Below are positions 1 to 5,491 of a stretch of 5,491 bases of DNA, piece after piece. This DNA comes from Candidatus Eiseniibacteriota bacterium (lineage in GTDB: Bacteria > Eisenbacteria > RBG-16-71-46 > JABDJR01), in the NCBI GenBank assembly GCA_013003415.1, contig JABDJR010000657.1, forward strand, positions 1 through 5,491, in the 5' to 3' direction. The notes beneath the pieces are model-generated. The model had not been told where the DNA came from. It searched no databases and worked only from the letters and a program-made list of their open reading frames with translations. Positions within the stretch are counted from its first letter, which is position 1; each line of letters starts with the position of its first letter. The position numbers and the translations under genes were made by a program.

Positions 1-980
1 GGATCGGTGGTCACCGTGTGCCAAGGCTCTCCCTTATCCGGCGAGTAGATCCCTCCGGTTCTCCCTAAAGCCAACGACGCCTCCCCCACGAGATGCAAGA
101 CACAGGATTTGTGACCAAACCCCATGCCACTGGCAACCCGCGTCCAGGTCACACCACCGTTTCTAGTGACGATGATGGTTCCCTCATCCATTTCCGGGTT
201 CTCGTAGTCGCCTCCTACCGCAACCCCATTCTGAGGATCGCGGAAAGCAATTGAAAAAATGCCGGAACTTGGGGTTCCTGAAGCCATTGGCGTATCCACC
301 ACATTCCAAGAGAATCCGAAATCCCGAGAGAGGAACACCCGAGCATGAGAGCCGCCGGTGACCACATAAATAGAACTTGGGGCCACCGTTTTGATACAGG
401 TTCCGCTGGCGGCAAAGCCGTACTCCCCCTCCATCATTTTGGGAAGCGTAATTTCCCCGAGGCGTTCCCAGTAAAGTCCGCCGTTCTTTGTGCGCATCAC
501 ATAGGGTTTATCATCGATGGGATCACTGATCATGACCCCGTGAAGGTAGTCCCAGAAGTCAATCGCGTTGTAGAAGGCTTTGCTGTAACCGTTAGTCTTC
601 GCTGTCGTCCACGTTTCGCCACCATTGACGGTTTGGTAAATTCGAGACGCGCTTCCCGGCCCCGCACTCATGAGGACGATCTTTCTTTCATCCCCCGCAT
701 AGACATCCCGAAAATCTAAGGTGTCTGAATCGGGGACCGAAAACGACTCCCAGGACACTCCCCCATCTTGCGTTCGGAGAACCGTTCCTTCGGCACCTCC
801 TAACCAAACCGTGGCTTGGTCAAGCATGCTTATCCCTCGAAAATTCACCGAGGCTCCCGACTTTACCGGGGTAATCACAATGGGTTGGTTGTCGCGAGCT
901 GCGCTTTCGGAACCAGCGGAATTCGTACCTGCGCACGCAACAAAGACAAGGCAGAAGACAATTGCCACATATAGACGCAC
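1..980 (-). CDS. Ycf48/BNR-type beta-propeller lipoprotein, 3' end beyond window
   Basis: The frame is open from a GTG at 978-980 to the left edge, giving 326 complete codons and no stop, so the C-terminus is missing. The start is set by GGAGG (986-990) five bases upstream and by the hydrophobic leader that follows. That leader ends in F-V-A-C, with Cys16 as the likely lipidated residue. Six Asp-box (BNR) motifs of the form S/T-x-D/N-x-G-x-x-W lie at residues 70-77, 117-124, 164-171, 218-225, 272-279 and 313-320, about 41-54 apart, one per propeller blade. This matches Ycf48/HCF136-like and sialidase-like propellers; Ycf48 itself is an assembly factor of about this length with seven blades, so little may be missing. 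No sialidase catalytic residues are evident, so I infer a binding or assembly role at the envelope rather than an enzyme. It lies 36 nt after the double nuclease and is probably co-transcribed with it. Confidence 0.85.
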   Translation of the reverse strand, partial: MRLYVAIVFCLVFVACAGTNSAGSESAARDNQPIVITPVKSGASVNFRGISMLDQATVWLGGAEGTVLRTQDGGVSWESFSVPDSDTLDFRDVYAGDERKIVLMSAGPGSASRIYQTVNGGETWTTAKTNGYSKAFYNAIDFWDYLHGVMISDPIDDKPYVMRTKNGGLYWERLGEITLPKMMEGEYGFAASGTCIKTVAPSSIYVVTGGSHARVFLSRDFGFSWNVVDTPMASGTPSSGIFSIAFRDPQNGVAVGGDYENPEMDEGTIIVTRNGGVTWTRVASGMGFGHKSCVLHLVGEASLALGRTGGIYSPDKGEPWHTVTTD

Positions 981-985
981 GGAAT

Positions 986-990
986 CCTCC
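986..990 (-). promoter_or_regulatory. Ribosome binding site of the propeller lipoprotein gene
   Basis: The minus strand reads GGAGG here, five bases before the GTG at 980. It decides the start, because no in-frame ATG precedes the lipoprotein leader. It falls in the 36-nt gap after the nuclease stop codon; I see no hairpin and T-run terminator in that gap, which favours read-through. Confidence 0.75.
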
Positions 991-1016
991 AAAGAGGGCG
1001 AGTTGGAAACCTGAGA

Positions 1017-3770
1017 TTATTTCAGAATGAGAAGGCGCAAGGTTTGCACGGTTGGTCTGGACCCTACCCCGGAAACGAGACGTAGGTAGTAAACACCGGC
1101 CGCGGCGGGCGTTCCGGTCTCCAGAACTCCATCCCAGCCGCGGGATAGGCTCTCCATGTTTTTCCACTCACGCACTCTACGTCCGAAAACATCGATGAGT
1201 TGCGCCTTACCTTCGGCGGGAAGATTCGTGAATTGAAGCGTCTGCCCCAATTGAAGGGGATTCGGACCCGCGCTGGCGACAATTGAAACGGAGGGGTAGA
1301 CGATGGTCTTCGGGCCGAAACGCTCGGTGCGATTCTCGTAGTCATGAGCCACAAGGAAGTAGGAATAGGTTTCACCCGGCGTCCCCGTTTTATCAACAAA
1401 GCGAGTGATGGCCGGGCGAAGCAGACTTTGAGTCAGAGTTTCCTGGGCCGACTGCGTTTCTCGCAGGACGTGGAAGCCGGCATGTCTTCGCTCATCGGCT
1501 GTCCGCCAGTTTAGCTGCACACCCTCCCCAGCATGATCCGCCGTGAAGGACACCAGACGAACGGGCACCTTCTCAAAGTACGCGCGGTCGACCAACGTCG
1601 GATCAATGACAAAAGGATTCACGCGATCATCTTGGTGGGGTGCAATCGCACAAGTTCGTTCGTATTCAGCAGGGTCTACCGGGTCTTCCAAGTGCCACTG
1701 CCGAAGCTGGTCGACCTGAGCCGGGAAGAAGTTCCGATCTTCTCCGTTTGCCTCATTGGAGTACATGGTAAAGAAATAGAACATGGCCCGCGCAATATTC
1801 CCCTTGATGTCCTCGGGCGGTTCCCAACGCCCGTCGTAGGATGCGTTGGGATGCGTTCGATCCAATTCACTGTAATCATCCAAAAATTTGGCTTCCGGAT
1901 CCGCCAGCACCTGCTTCTCCAAATACCACAGGTCGGTTTCGTCGTCGGGAATCTCATCGAAGGGAAAGGCAGCTCGGGCGTTGTTGGCGTTGATCTCACT
2001 CGGGAATAGGTGATGTAGATCGGCCCGGGCCGGCAAGTCACCGGCGCCTTTGCTCTGGGGCCAAACATGTTCCGTATTCAGTCCCGCGTTAAAGGCGTCT
2101 CCTCGCGGGTTCGACGAGGACGGACTTACCGATACGCTGAATCCGGTGTACACACCCGATACGGCCCCCTTTTCGTTGTCAATTTGAGAAAACATGACGT
2201 CGCGGGCAGCGGCATAGCTCAGACCAACCGGAGGTCGGTAGGCGCTTCGCAGGGCGTCTTGGAGCACGGTTCCCGTCATGCCATCCATGAGAGTGGTGCC
2301 TAAAGCAATGCAATCGTCACCACTCAGATCCCGAAGCGAGAAGTCCGCAACCACGGGGGCATGGTCGCTTGCGTTTTCGGTGTCGTTGGCTTCCAACTCA
2401 TTGTGAGCCAAGGTCTGCTGGGTCATGGTGCGTGTCTCAAACACGTAGTGATTTTGTAGCTCTAGCACACTCCCGCTATAGAACATCCAGTCAAGCTTTC
2501 CCGGGTAAAAGGAACTGCCGTCTCTTCTCCAGGTATAAGCAAAAGGGGCGTCGGGATGTCTTGGGTTGGCATCTTCAAAGTTGGAGCCGTCCCAATCCGG
2601 AGCAAAGTCCTCTCCCCATCGAGAGTTGTTGGCAATGTCACCGGTTAGAGCGGTGTCGAGTTGTTGCCGTAAACCCACAAGATTGAAATCACCGCACGAA
2701 ATAATGGGTGTGTTGGGTTCCAAATCGATCTGACCGCCAGGGGTTTGGGCATCCCGGATAAATGCGATTAACGCATCGGCTTCCTCTTGACGCTCAAAGT
2801 TTGCCTGGCAACAGCGCCAGTGATTAGCAATCACCAACACCTCGGAATCGAGTTGGGGTCGCGCATCAATCAAAACGGCCGTCAATCGATGGCTTTGGAA
2901 AACCACCCAGGTGTTGAGAATGGGAAATCTCGACACCACAACATTCCCAAAGTCTCGTTTTACGGCCTGCCACGTTACGTTTGGGTTTGGAATGTGGGAC
3001 ATGAGTTTCTGGCGGACATCCTCCGCAGAATGATCCCACACCTCGTTAAATACCCAGATATCCGCATCGATCGCTCGGAGAATTCGGCCTTGGGAGGCTT
3101 CCGCATTACCGCCATCAAAGAGACCGTCTCCTTGAACGTTGTAACTCACCACTCTCAAATGCCCTGAATCAAATCGCCAGAGCGGAAGCGGTTCAACTTG
3201 ATCTTGCAGGTTGGTAAAGAAGAAACCGTCGTCCAAAACGATCTCGTCGCCGCCGTTCAAATCAACTACCGCGCAGTTCAGCGCCGGAAACGGAAACAGA
3301 GCGGTGCCCCCAACCGACTTTTTGCGGGAGAACCCAATTTCAAAAGCGCCGTTACTCACCGTAGGACCAATCACCAACCCTACATCGGCATGCCGAATAT
3401 CTTGACCGAACCCGTTTGCATAGAAGGTTCCGTTCCTCTGCCCCAAACGCCAGATGATTTCGGCACCCAGGCCAGCAAAAGACTGACCCGTTCCCGTGTT
3501 GGAATCGGTGTCGAAAGCGATGGCCAAGTTTTGCCCTTCGTCGGGTTGCACTTCGGCCTGAGTATCAAATCGAACGTAGAGATACTCTTCGTCATTCACC
3601 AGCTGAAGTTGGGTGAAGTCGACACCGGTAAATCCCGCGTCTCCACTCGGATCGGTGGCGACAACCGGAACTCCGTTCCAATCGCCAAATTCACCGTCGA
3701 TGCGAATGACTTCCGCTTGAGAGGCTGTCGCCGAAGCGACGCAAAGAAGTAAGGCCAAGAGAAACTTCAT
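1017..3770 (-). CDS. Secreted double nuclease: CBM9-like + EEP + endonuclease I + sorting-like C-terminus
   Basis: This 917-residue protein begins with a Sec signal peptide (1 to about 19, cleavage near ATASQA). Residues about 21-195 resemble a CBM9/DOMON-type beta-sandwich. Residues 205-478 form an EEP (DNase I-like) domain with a full motif set: N211, E243, H317, GDFN (D361, N363), D427 and SDH (D469, H470). Residues 505-730 form an endonuclease I domain (EndA/NucM/Vvn family) with NTEHVWPQS (E567, H568 as metal ligand and general base), DLHHLFP, N596, GNIARAMFYF (657-666), QWH and VNPF. Residues 735-826 are fibronectin-like; 828-917 resemble a FlgD-like/T9SS type A sorting domain. I infer an extracellular or surface phosphodiesterase acting on DNA or RNA; the EEP part could instead cleave phospholipid or phosphate esters. 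ATG 3770 is chosen for the signal peptide. It lies 6 nt after the upstream stop; the nearest SD-like GGAG (3786-3789) is 15 nt away, so translational coupling is likely. Confidence 0.92.
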   Translation of the reverse strand: MKFLLALLLCVASATASQAEVIRIDGEFGDWNGVPVVATDPSGDAGFTGVDFTQLQLVNDEEYLYVRFDTQAEVQPDEGQNLAIAFDTDSNTGTGQSFAGLGAEIIWRLGQRNGTFYANGFGQDIRHADVGLVIGPTVSNGAFEIGFSRKKSVGGTALFPFPALNCAVVDLNGGDEIVLDDGFFFTNLQDQVEPLPLWRFDSGHLRVVSYNVQGDGLFDGGNAEASQGRILRAIDADIWVFNEVWDHSAEDVRQKLMSHIPNPNVTWQAVKRDFGNVVVSRFPILNTWVVFQSHRLTAVLIDARPQLDSEVLVIANHWRCCQANFERQEEADALIAFIRDAQTPGGQIDLEPNTPIISCGDFNLVGLRQQLDTALTGDIANNSRWGEDFAPDWDGSNFEDANPRHPDAPFAYTWRRDGSSFYPGKLDWMFYSGSVLELQNHYVFETRTMTQQTLAHNELEANDTENASDHAPVVADFSLRDLSGDDCIALGTTLMDGMTGTVLQDALRSAYRPPVGLSYAAARDVMFSQIDNEKGAVSGVYTGFSVSVSPSSSNPRGDAFNAGLNTEHVWPQSKGAGDLPARADLHHLFPSEINANNARAAFPFDEIPDDETDLWYLEKQVLADPEAKFLDDYSELDRTHPNASYDGRWEPPEDIKGNIARAMFYFFTMYSNEANGEDRNFFPAQVDQLRQWHLEDPVDPAEYERTCAIAPHQDDRVNPFVIDPTLVDRAYFEKVPVRLVSFTADHAGEGVQLNWRTADERRHAGFHVLRETQSAQETLTQSLLRPAITRFVDKTGTPGETYSYFLVAHDYENRTERFGPKTIVYPSVSIVASAGPNPLQLGQTLQFTNLPAEGKAQLIDVFGRRVREWKNMESLSRGWDGVLETGTPAAAGVYYLRLVSGVGSRPTVQTLRLLILK

Positions 3771-3776
3771 GATGGG

Positions 3777-4313
3777 CTACTTGATCTCCGCGCCTTGTCC
3801 CTGAAGTCGCCAAATGACGAGGGGCTCTGTCACGCTGGATGGATCGAAGGTGTGCCCAAGCTCGTCGGCCTGGTGCTTCTTATAAGCGATCGAGTCTTCG
3901 AGGCTCATTTCGATTTTCTCGAAAACACCTTCGACCGAGGCTGCGCGCCCGGCCGCACTTAAGGGGAAGACAATCTGTCCGTCGGTAACCTTGACCCGAA
4001 GTGTGAGGTCTGTGGAGGGCTCACGAAGCTGTATCCAACATCCACGCATAGGACAAACTTCTTCAACCTGACCGTGGAGTCGCAGGCGTTTACCCACATA
4101 GCTCTCTGGGGTCTTCAAGATTTCTGAGATGGTTGTGGTCTTGTCCAGGGTGAGCCGCGAGCCATAGCTCCCCTGAGGATCTTTCTTATTGAGCCGATCA
4201 GCTTCGCTCTCCATCTGCTGGGCCGCACTCAATTCCTTGGGCGATACCGAGGACTTGTTGGAACAGCCAACAAGCAAAATTCCGACAAATAGTATAGAAA
4301 TAAGGGGTCGCAA
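3777..4313 (-). CDS. DUF4920-type lipoprotein with a C-x4-C-W motif
   Basis: The product has 178 residues. Its leader ends in L-V-G-C, so Cys17 is the probable lipid attachment site and the mature protein is anchored in the envelope. Residues about 20-55 are polar and probably a linker. Residues about 60-172 match the DUF4920 pattern as I know it: a strand, then VEEVCPMRGCWIQL (83-96, with C87 and C92), then LRVKVTDGQIVFPLSAAGR, then a VEGVFEK strand. The fold is likely a small OB-like barrel; its biochemical function is not established. His147 and His154 near the end could join the two cysteines in a metal site, which is speculation. The start is TTG at 4311-4313, supported by AGGAG six bases upstream and by the leader placed directly after it; I found no better ATG in frame. 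It is first in the operon and ends 6 nt before the nuclease start. Confidence 0.85.
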   Translation of the reverse strand: MRPLISILFVGILLVGCSNKSSVSPKELSAAQQMESEADRLNKKDPQGSYGSRLTLDKTTTISEILKTPESYVGKRLRLHGQVEEVCPMRGCWIQLREPSTDLTLRVKVTDGQIVFPLSAAGRAASVEGVFEKIEMSLEDSIAYKKHQADELGHTFDPSSVTEPLVIWRLQGQGAEIK

Positions 4314-4319
4314 TGGTGT

Positions 4320-4324
4320 CTCCT
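4320..4324 (-). promoter_or_regulatory. Ribosome binding site deciding the TTG start
   Basis: The minus strand reads AGGAG, six bases ahead of the TTG at 4313. A strong Shine-Dalgarno at ideal spacing is the main reason for accepting this rare start codon, which may lower expression of the first operon gene. Confidence 0.7.
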
Positions 4325-4353
4325 GCGTTAAATGGCCAAATATTCCACGAGCG

Positions 4354-4359
4354 ATTATA
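4354..4359 (-). promoter_or_regulatory. Candidate -10 box of the operon promoter
   Basis: A perfect TATAAT is read on the minus strand about 40 bases upstream of the TTG start, which would give a leader of roughly 35 nt. I see no convincing -35 hexamer at 16-18 bp spacing (the region reads about GGCACT), and no TG of an extended -10. Either an activator helps, or this lineage uses a different -35, or the match is chance in an AT-richer stretch. Confidence 0.4.
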
Positions 4360-4458
4360 CGGTAATCTATGGGGAGAGTGCCCCCACCGGGTCACGAGTT
4401 TTGTACCTAGAGGGACAAGCTCTGGAGGTGGGTGTGAGGCCCCGAAGGACCCTCAGTC

Positions 4459-4471
4459 AACTGTAACAGTT
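4459..4471. promoter_or_regulatory. Perfect 13-bp palindrome, possible operator
   Basis: The sequence aactgtaacagtt is an exact 6-1-6 inverted repeat. It sits between the two divergent genes, about 100 bp from the minus-strand -10 candidate and just upstream of a weak plus-strand -10-like box. Its length and symmetry would suit a dimeric repressor or activator, but one short palindrome in 276 bp can occur by chance, and no second copy is visible nearby. Confidence 0.3.
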
Positions 4472-4478
4472 TCAAGGC

Positions 4479-4505
4479 TTTAGAGCACAGGTACCGATCT
4501 ATTAA
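4479..4505 (+). promoter_or_regulatory. Weak candidate promoter of the acidic lipoprotein gene
   Basis: TTTAGA (4479-4484) and TATTAA (4500-4505), each matching four of six consensus bases, are spaced 15 bp apart. That spacing is short and the match poor. It is simply the best pair I could find upstream of the ATG at 4590, and it would give a leader of about 75-80 nt. Confidence 0.2.
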
Positions 4506-4574
4506 GTGGCACAAGGTTTGCAAAAACAAGAACCAACGGGCGTAGTGAAGTGTGGAGGCTTGATGAAAGACTTT

Positions 4575-4581
4575 AAAGGAG
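4575..4581 (+). promoter_or_regulatory. Ribosome binding site of the acidic lipoprotein gene
   Basis: AAAGGAG lies eight bases before the ATG at 4590. It selects that start over the in-frame GTG 4506 and ATG 4563 upstream, both of which would put a hydrophilic stretch in front of the lipoprotein signal peptide, and over ATG 4596, which is 14 bases away. Confidence 0.8.
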
Positions 4582-4589
4582 ATTGGAAG

Positions 4590-5468
4590 ATGACAATGAC
4601 CGCGAGAGCTTCAGCCATCCTGATGGCCTTGTTCGTAGTGGCGAGCATGACCCTAGTTGGCTGTAGTGAGAACGAATCCCTTACGGGAGTCAACGCACAA
4701 CCGTCGGGGGAAAACCTGGTTCTTGATCCCTTAGATGGAGTCCTCGATGTGGCGGAGGGCGATACCCCCAAGGATCCCCAAACCCGAATCGATCGACTCG
4801 CTGAGTATCTCGGACTTGATGACGATCAGAAGGCCGCCCTTGAGGAAGCCTATCTCGCCTTCAAGAGCGCGCTCGATGATCTTAAAGAACAGGTGAAGTC
4901 CGGCGATCTCACCCGAGATGAGGCGAAAGAGCAAGCGGAGGTCGTCAAGGCTGAGTTCGAGTCCCTACTGCAGGTGATCTTGACCCCAGATCAATACGAT
5001 CTGCTTGAAGAACTGCGTGAAAAAAACGATCACCGTCGTCCCGGACGAGGGGATCGCATGGGGCGCTGGATAAAATGGCTAGACGAGATTGATGCAGATG
5101 GTGCCCAAGTTGCCGCTATCCGAACCGCCCTCGGCGAACTTCACGCTGGACTCAAAGACCTGCGCACGGCTATCAAAGACGGAACCATGACGCGGGAAGA
5201 GGCCTCCGAAGCGGCGAAAGCTCTGATGGAAGCGTTTGACGCCGAGCTCCAGACCATCCTCACTCCAGAACAGTATGAGGAACTCATGGAACTGCGGCCG
5301 GATCGGGGCTGGAAACGTGGGGACGATGACCACGATGACGATGACGAGGATGAGGAGGATGAAGAAGACGAAGAAGACGAAGAAGACGAAGAAGACGACG
5401 AGGACGACGAGGACGATGAAGACGATGAAGACGATGAAGACGACGAGGATGACAGCGACGAAGTCTAG
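4590..5468 (+). CDS. Lipoprotein with two Spy/CpxP-like LTxxQ repeats and a poly-acidic tail
   Basis: From ATG 4590 the product has 292 residues. A positively charged, hydrophobic leader ends in L-V-G-C, making Cys25 the lipidated residue. After a linker come two tandem, ungapped 78-residue helical repeats, residues 66-143 and 159-236. Each holds a TRDEA or TREEA element and ends in LTPDQY (131-136) or LTPEQY (224-229). The LTxxQ motif near the end of a charged helical hairpin recalls the Spy/CpxP family of periplasmic chaperones and metal-stress sensors; I take this as distant similarity, not proof. Residues 245-292 are almost only Asp and Glu (one His, one Ser, a final Val). Likely uses of the tail are binding Ca2+ or other cations, or basic proteins. 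It is divergent from the nuclease operon and ends 23 bases before the right edge. The exact function is unknown. Confidence 0.85.
   Translation: MTMTARASAILMALFVVASMTLVGCSENESLTGVNAQPSGENLVLDPLDGVLDVAEGDTPKDPQTRIDRLAEYLGLDDDQKAALEEAYLAFKSALDDLKEQVKSGDLTRDEAKEQAEVVKAEFESLLQVILTPDQYDLLEELREKNDHRRPGRGDRMGRWIKWLDEIDADGAQVAAIRTALGELHAGLKDLRTAIKDGTMTREEASEAAKALMEAFDAELQTILTPEQYEELMELRPDRGWKRGDDDHDDDDEDEEDEEDEEDEEDEEDDEDDEDDEDDEDDEDDEDDSDEV
4785..5297 (+). repeat. Protein-level tandem duplication (2 x 78 residues)
   Basis: Bases 4785-5018 and 5064-5297 encode the two aligned 78-residue units. By hand I count about 30 identical positions in the ungapped alignment, clustered at LxDL, KxG, TRxEA and the LTPxQYxxLxELR end. 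The DNA itself has diverged, so this is an old internal duplication rather than a recent one. A short basic linker (HRRPGRGDR, residues 148-156) separates the units. Confidence 0.75.
5322..5465 (+). repeat. Asp/Glu codon repeat, 9-bp period
   Basis: This stretch is almost entirely GAY/GAR codons. Its core is four exact copies of gaagaagac (5361-5396), preceded by gaggaggat (5352-5360). It is followed by two copies of gacgaggac (5397-5414), three of gatgaagac (5415-5441) and gacgaggat (5442-5450). The encoded pattern changes from EED units to DED units. Gain or loss of 9-bp units would keep the frame and change only tail length. Confidence 0.85.
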
Positions 5469-5491
5469 GGACGTGCTCCTGACCTAAGCTT

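Larger units (their letters stand above)
4314..4589. other. Divergent intergenic region
   Basis: These 276 bases separate two divergent transcription units and must hold promoters for both. I see a TATAAT on the minus strand, a weak TATTAA-type box on the plus strand and a perfect 13-bp palindrome. Short complementary blocks such as CCCACC (near 4383) with GGTGGG (near 4427), and GGGTC (4389-4393) with GACCC (4448-4452), could fold, but not into a convincing terminator or known riboswitch. No tRNA or clear small gene is visible here. Confidence 0.7.

Noticed and set aside
345..719. Plus-strand open frame of 124 codons at the left end
   Set aside because: It is antisense to the Asp-box repeats of the propeller gene, whose repeats are clearly under selection in the minus frame.
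820..1167. Minus-strand open frame bridging the nuclease end and the propeller start
   Set aside because: It overlaps two well-supported genes out of frame and its protein has no recognisable features.
1533..2009. Plus-strand open frame of 158 codons antisense to the endonuclease I domain
   Set aside because: The opposite strand encodes conserved endonuclease I motifs; this frame has no Shine-Dalgarno or family match.
3198..3752. Plus-strand open frame of 184 codons antisense to the nuclease N-terminus
   Set aside because: It mirrors the coding periodicity of the minus-strand gene, has no recognisable domain, and the minus frame has clear domain and signal-peptide evidence.
4435..4453. Possible hairpin GAGG...CCTC in the intergenic region as a terminator
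   Set aside because: The stem is interrupted, has only short paired blocks and no following T-run, and lies between divergent genes where no terminator is needed.
4506..4589. Longer N-terminus of the acidic lipoprotein from GTG 4506 or ATG 4563
   Set aside because: It would place a hydrophilic stretch before the lipoprotein signal peptide; AAAGGAG at ideal spacing supports ATG 4590.
5236..5487. Plus-strand frame giving Lys/Thr/Met repeats across the acidic codon repeat
   Set aside because: It is simply the out-of-frame reading of the GAY/GAR repeat; the in-frame product has the signal peptide and helical repeats.
5486..5491. AAGCTT (HindIII site) at the very end of the window and GATC at the start
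   Set aside because: It may mark a clone or window boundary but carries no biological evidence; nothing else vector-like is visible.

Overview
The window reads as bacterial chromosomal DNA, closely packed with genes for exported proteins. All four genes carry an export signal: three have lipoprotein signal peptides and one has a standard Sec-type signal peptide. One product ends in a FlgD-like/T9SS type A-like C-terminal domain (PNP motif, D-V-F-G-R-R-V strand, WDG...AGVYYLRL...ILK ending). Such ends are typical of the Bacteroidota/FCB assemblage and several uncultivated relatives (Gemmatimonadota, Marinimicrobia, Latescibacterota, Eisenbacteria-type lineages). I infer a Gram-negative of that broad kind; the sequence gives no finer placement.

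Layout: three genes run leftwards on the minus strand as a probable operon. In transcription order they are (1) a 178-residue DUF4920-type lipoprotein starting with TTG at 4313; (2) a 917-residue secreted protein starting at 3770, with a CBM9/DOMON-like N-terminal domain, a complete endonuclease/exonuclease/phosphatase (EEP) domain, a complete endonuclease I (EndA/NucM, His-Me finger) domain, a fibronectin-like domain and the sorting-like C-terminus; (3) a Ycf48/BNR-type beta-propeller lipoprotein starting with GTG at 980 and running off the left edge. The gaps are 6 and 36 nt. A 276-nt intergenic region (4314-4589) separates this operon from a divergent plus-strand gene (4590-5468). That gene encodes a lipoprotein with two tandem Spy/CpxP-like helical repeats and a 48-residue, almost purely Asp/Glu tail written in a 9-bp repeat.

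How the genes may work together (inference): the operon looks like an envelope or extracellular nucleic-acid-degrading unit, with one polypeptide carrying two unrelated metal-dependent nuclease folds and two lipoproteins that could assist assembly, metal handling or docking. The divergent acidic lipoprotein may bind cations or cationic proteins in the periplasm; no functional link to the operon is shown beyond the shared intergenic region. The double-nuclease architecture and the duplicated LTxxQ/acidic-tail lipoprotein are the two most distinctive items. I see no mobile element, CRISPR array, tRNA or rRNA.
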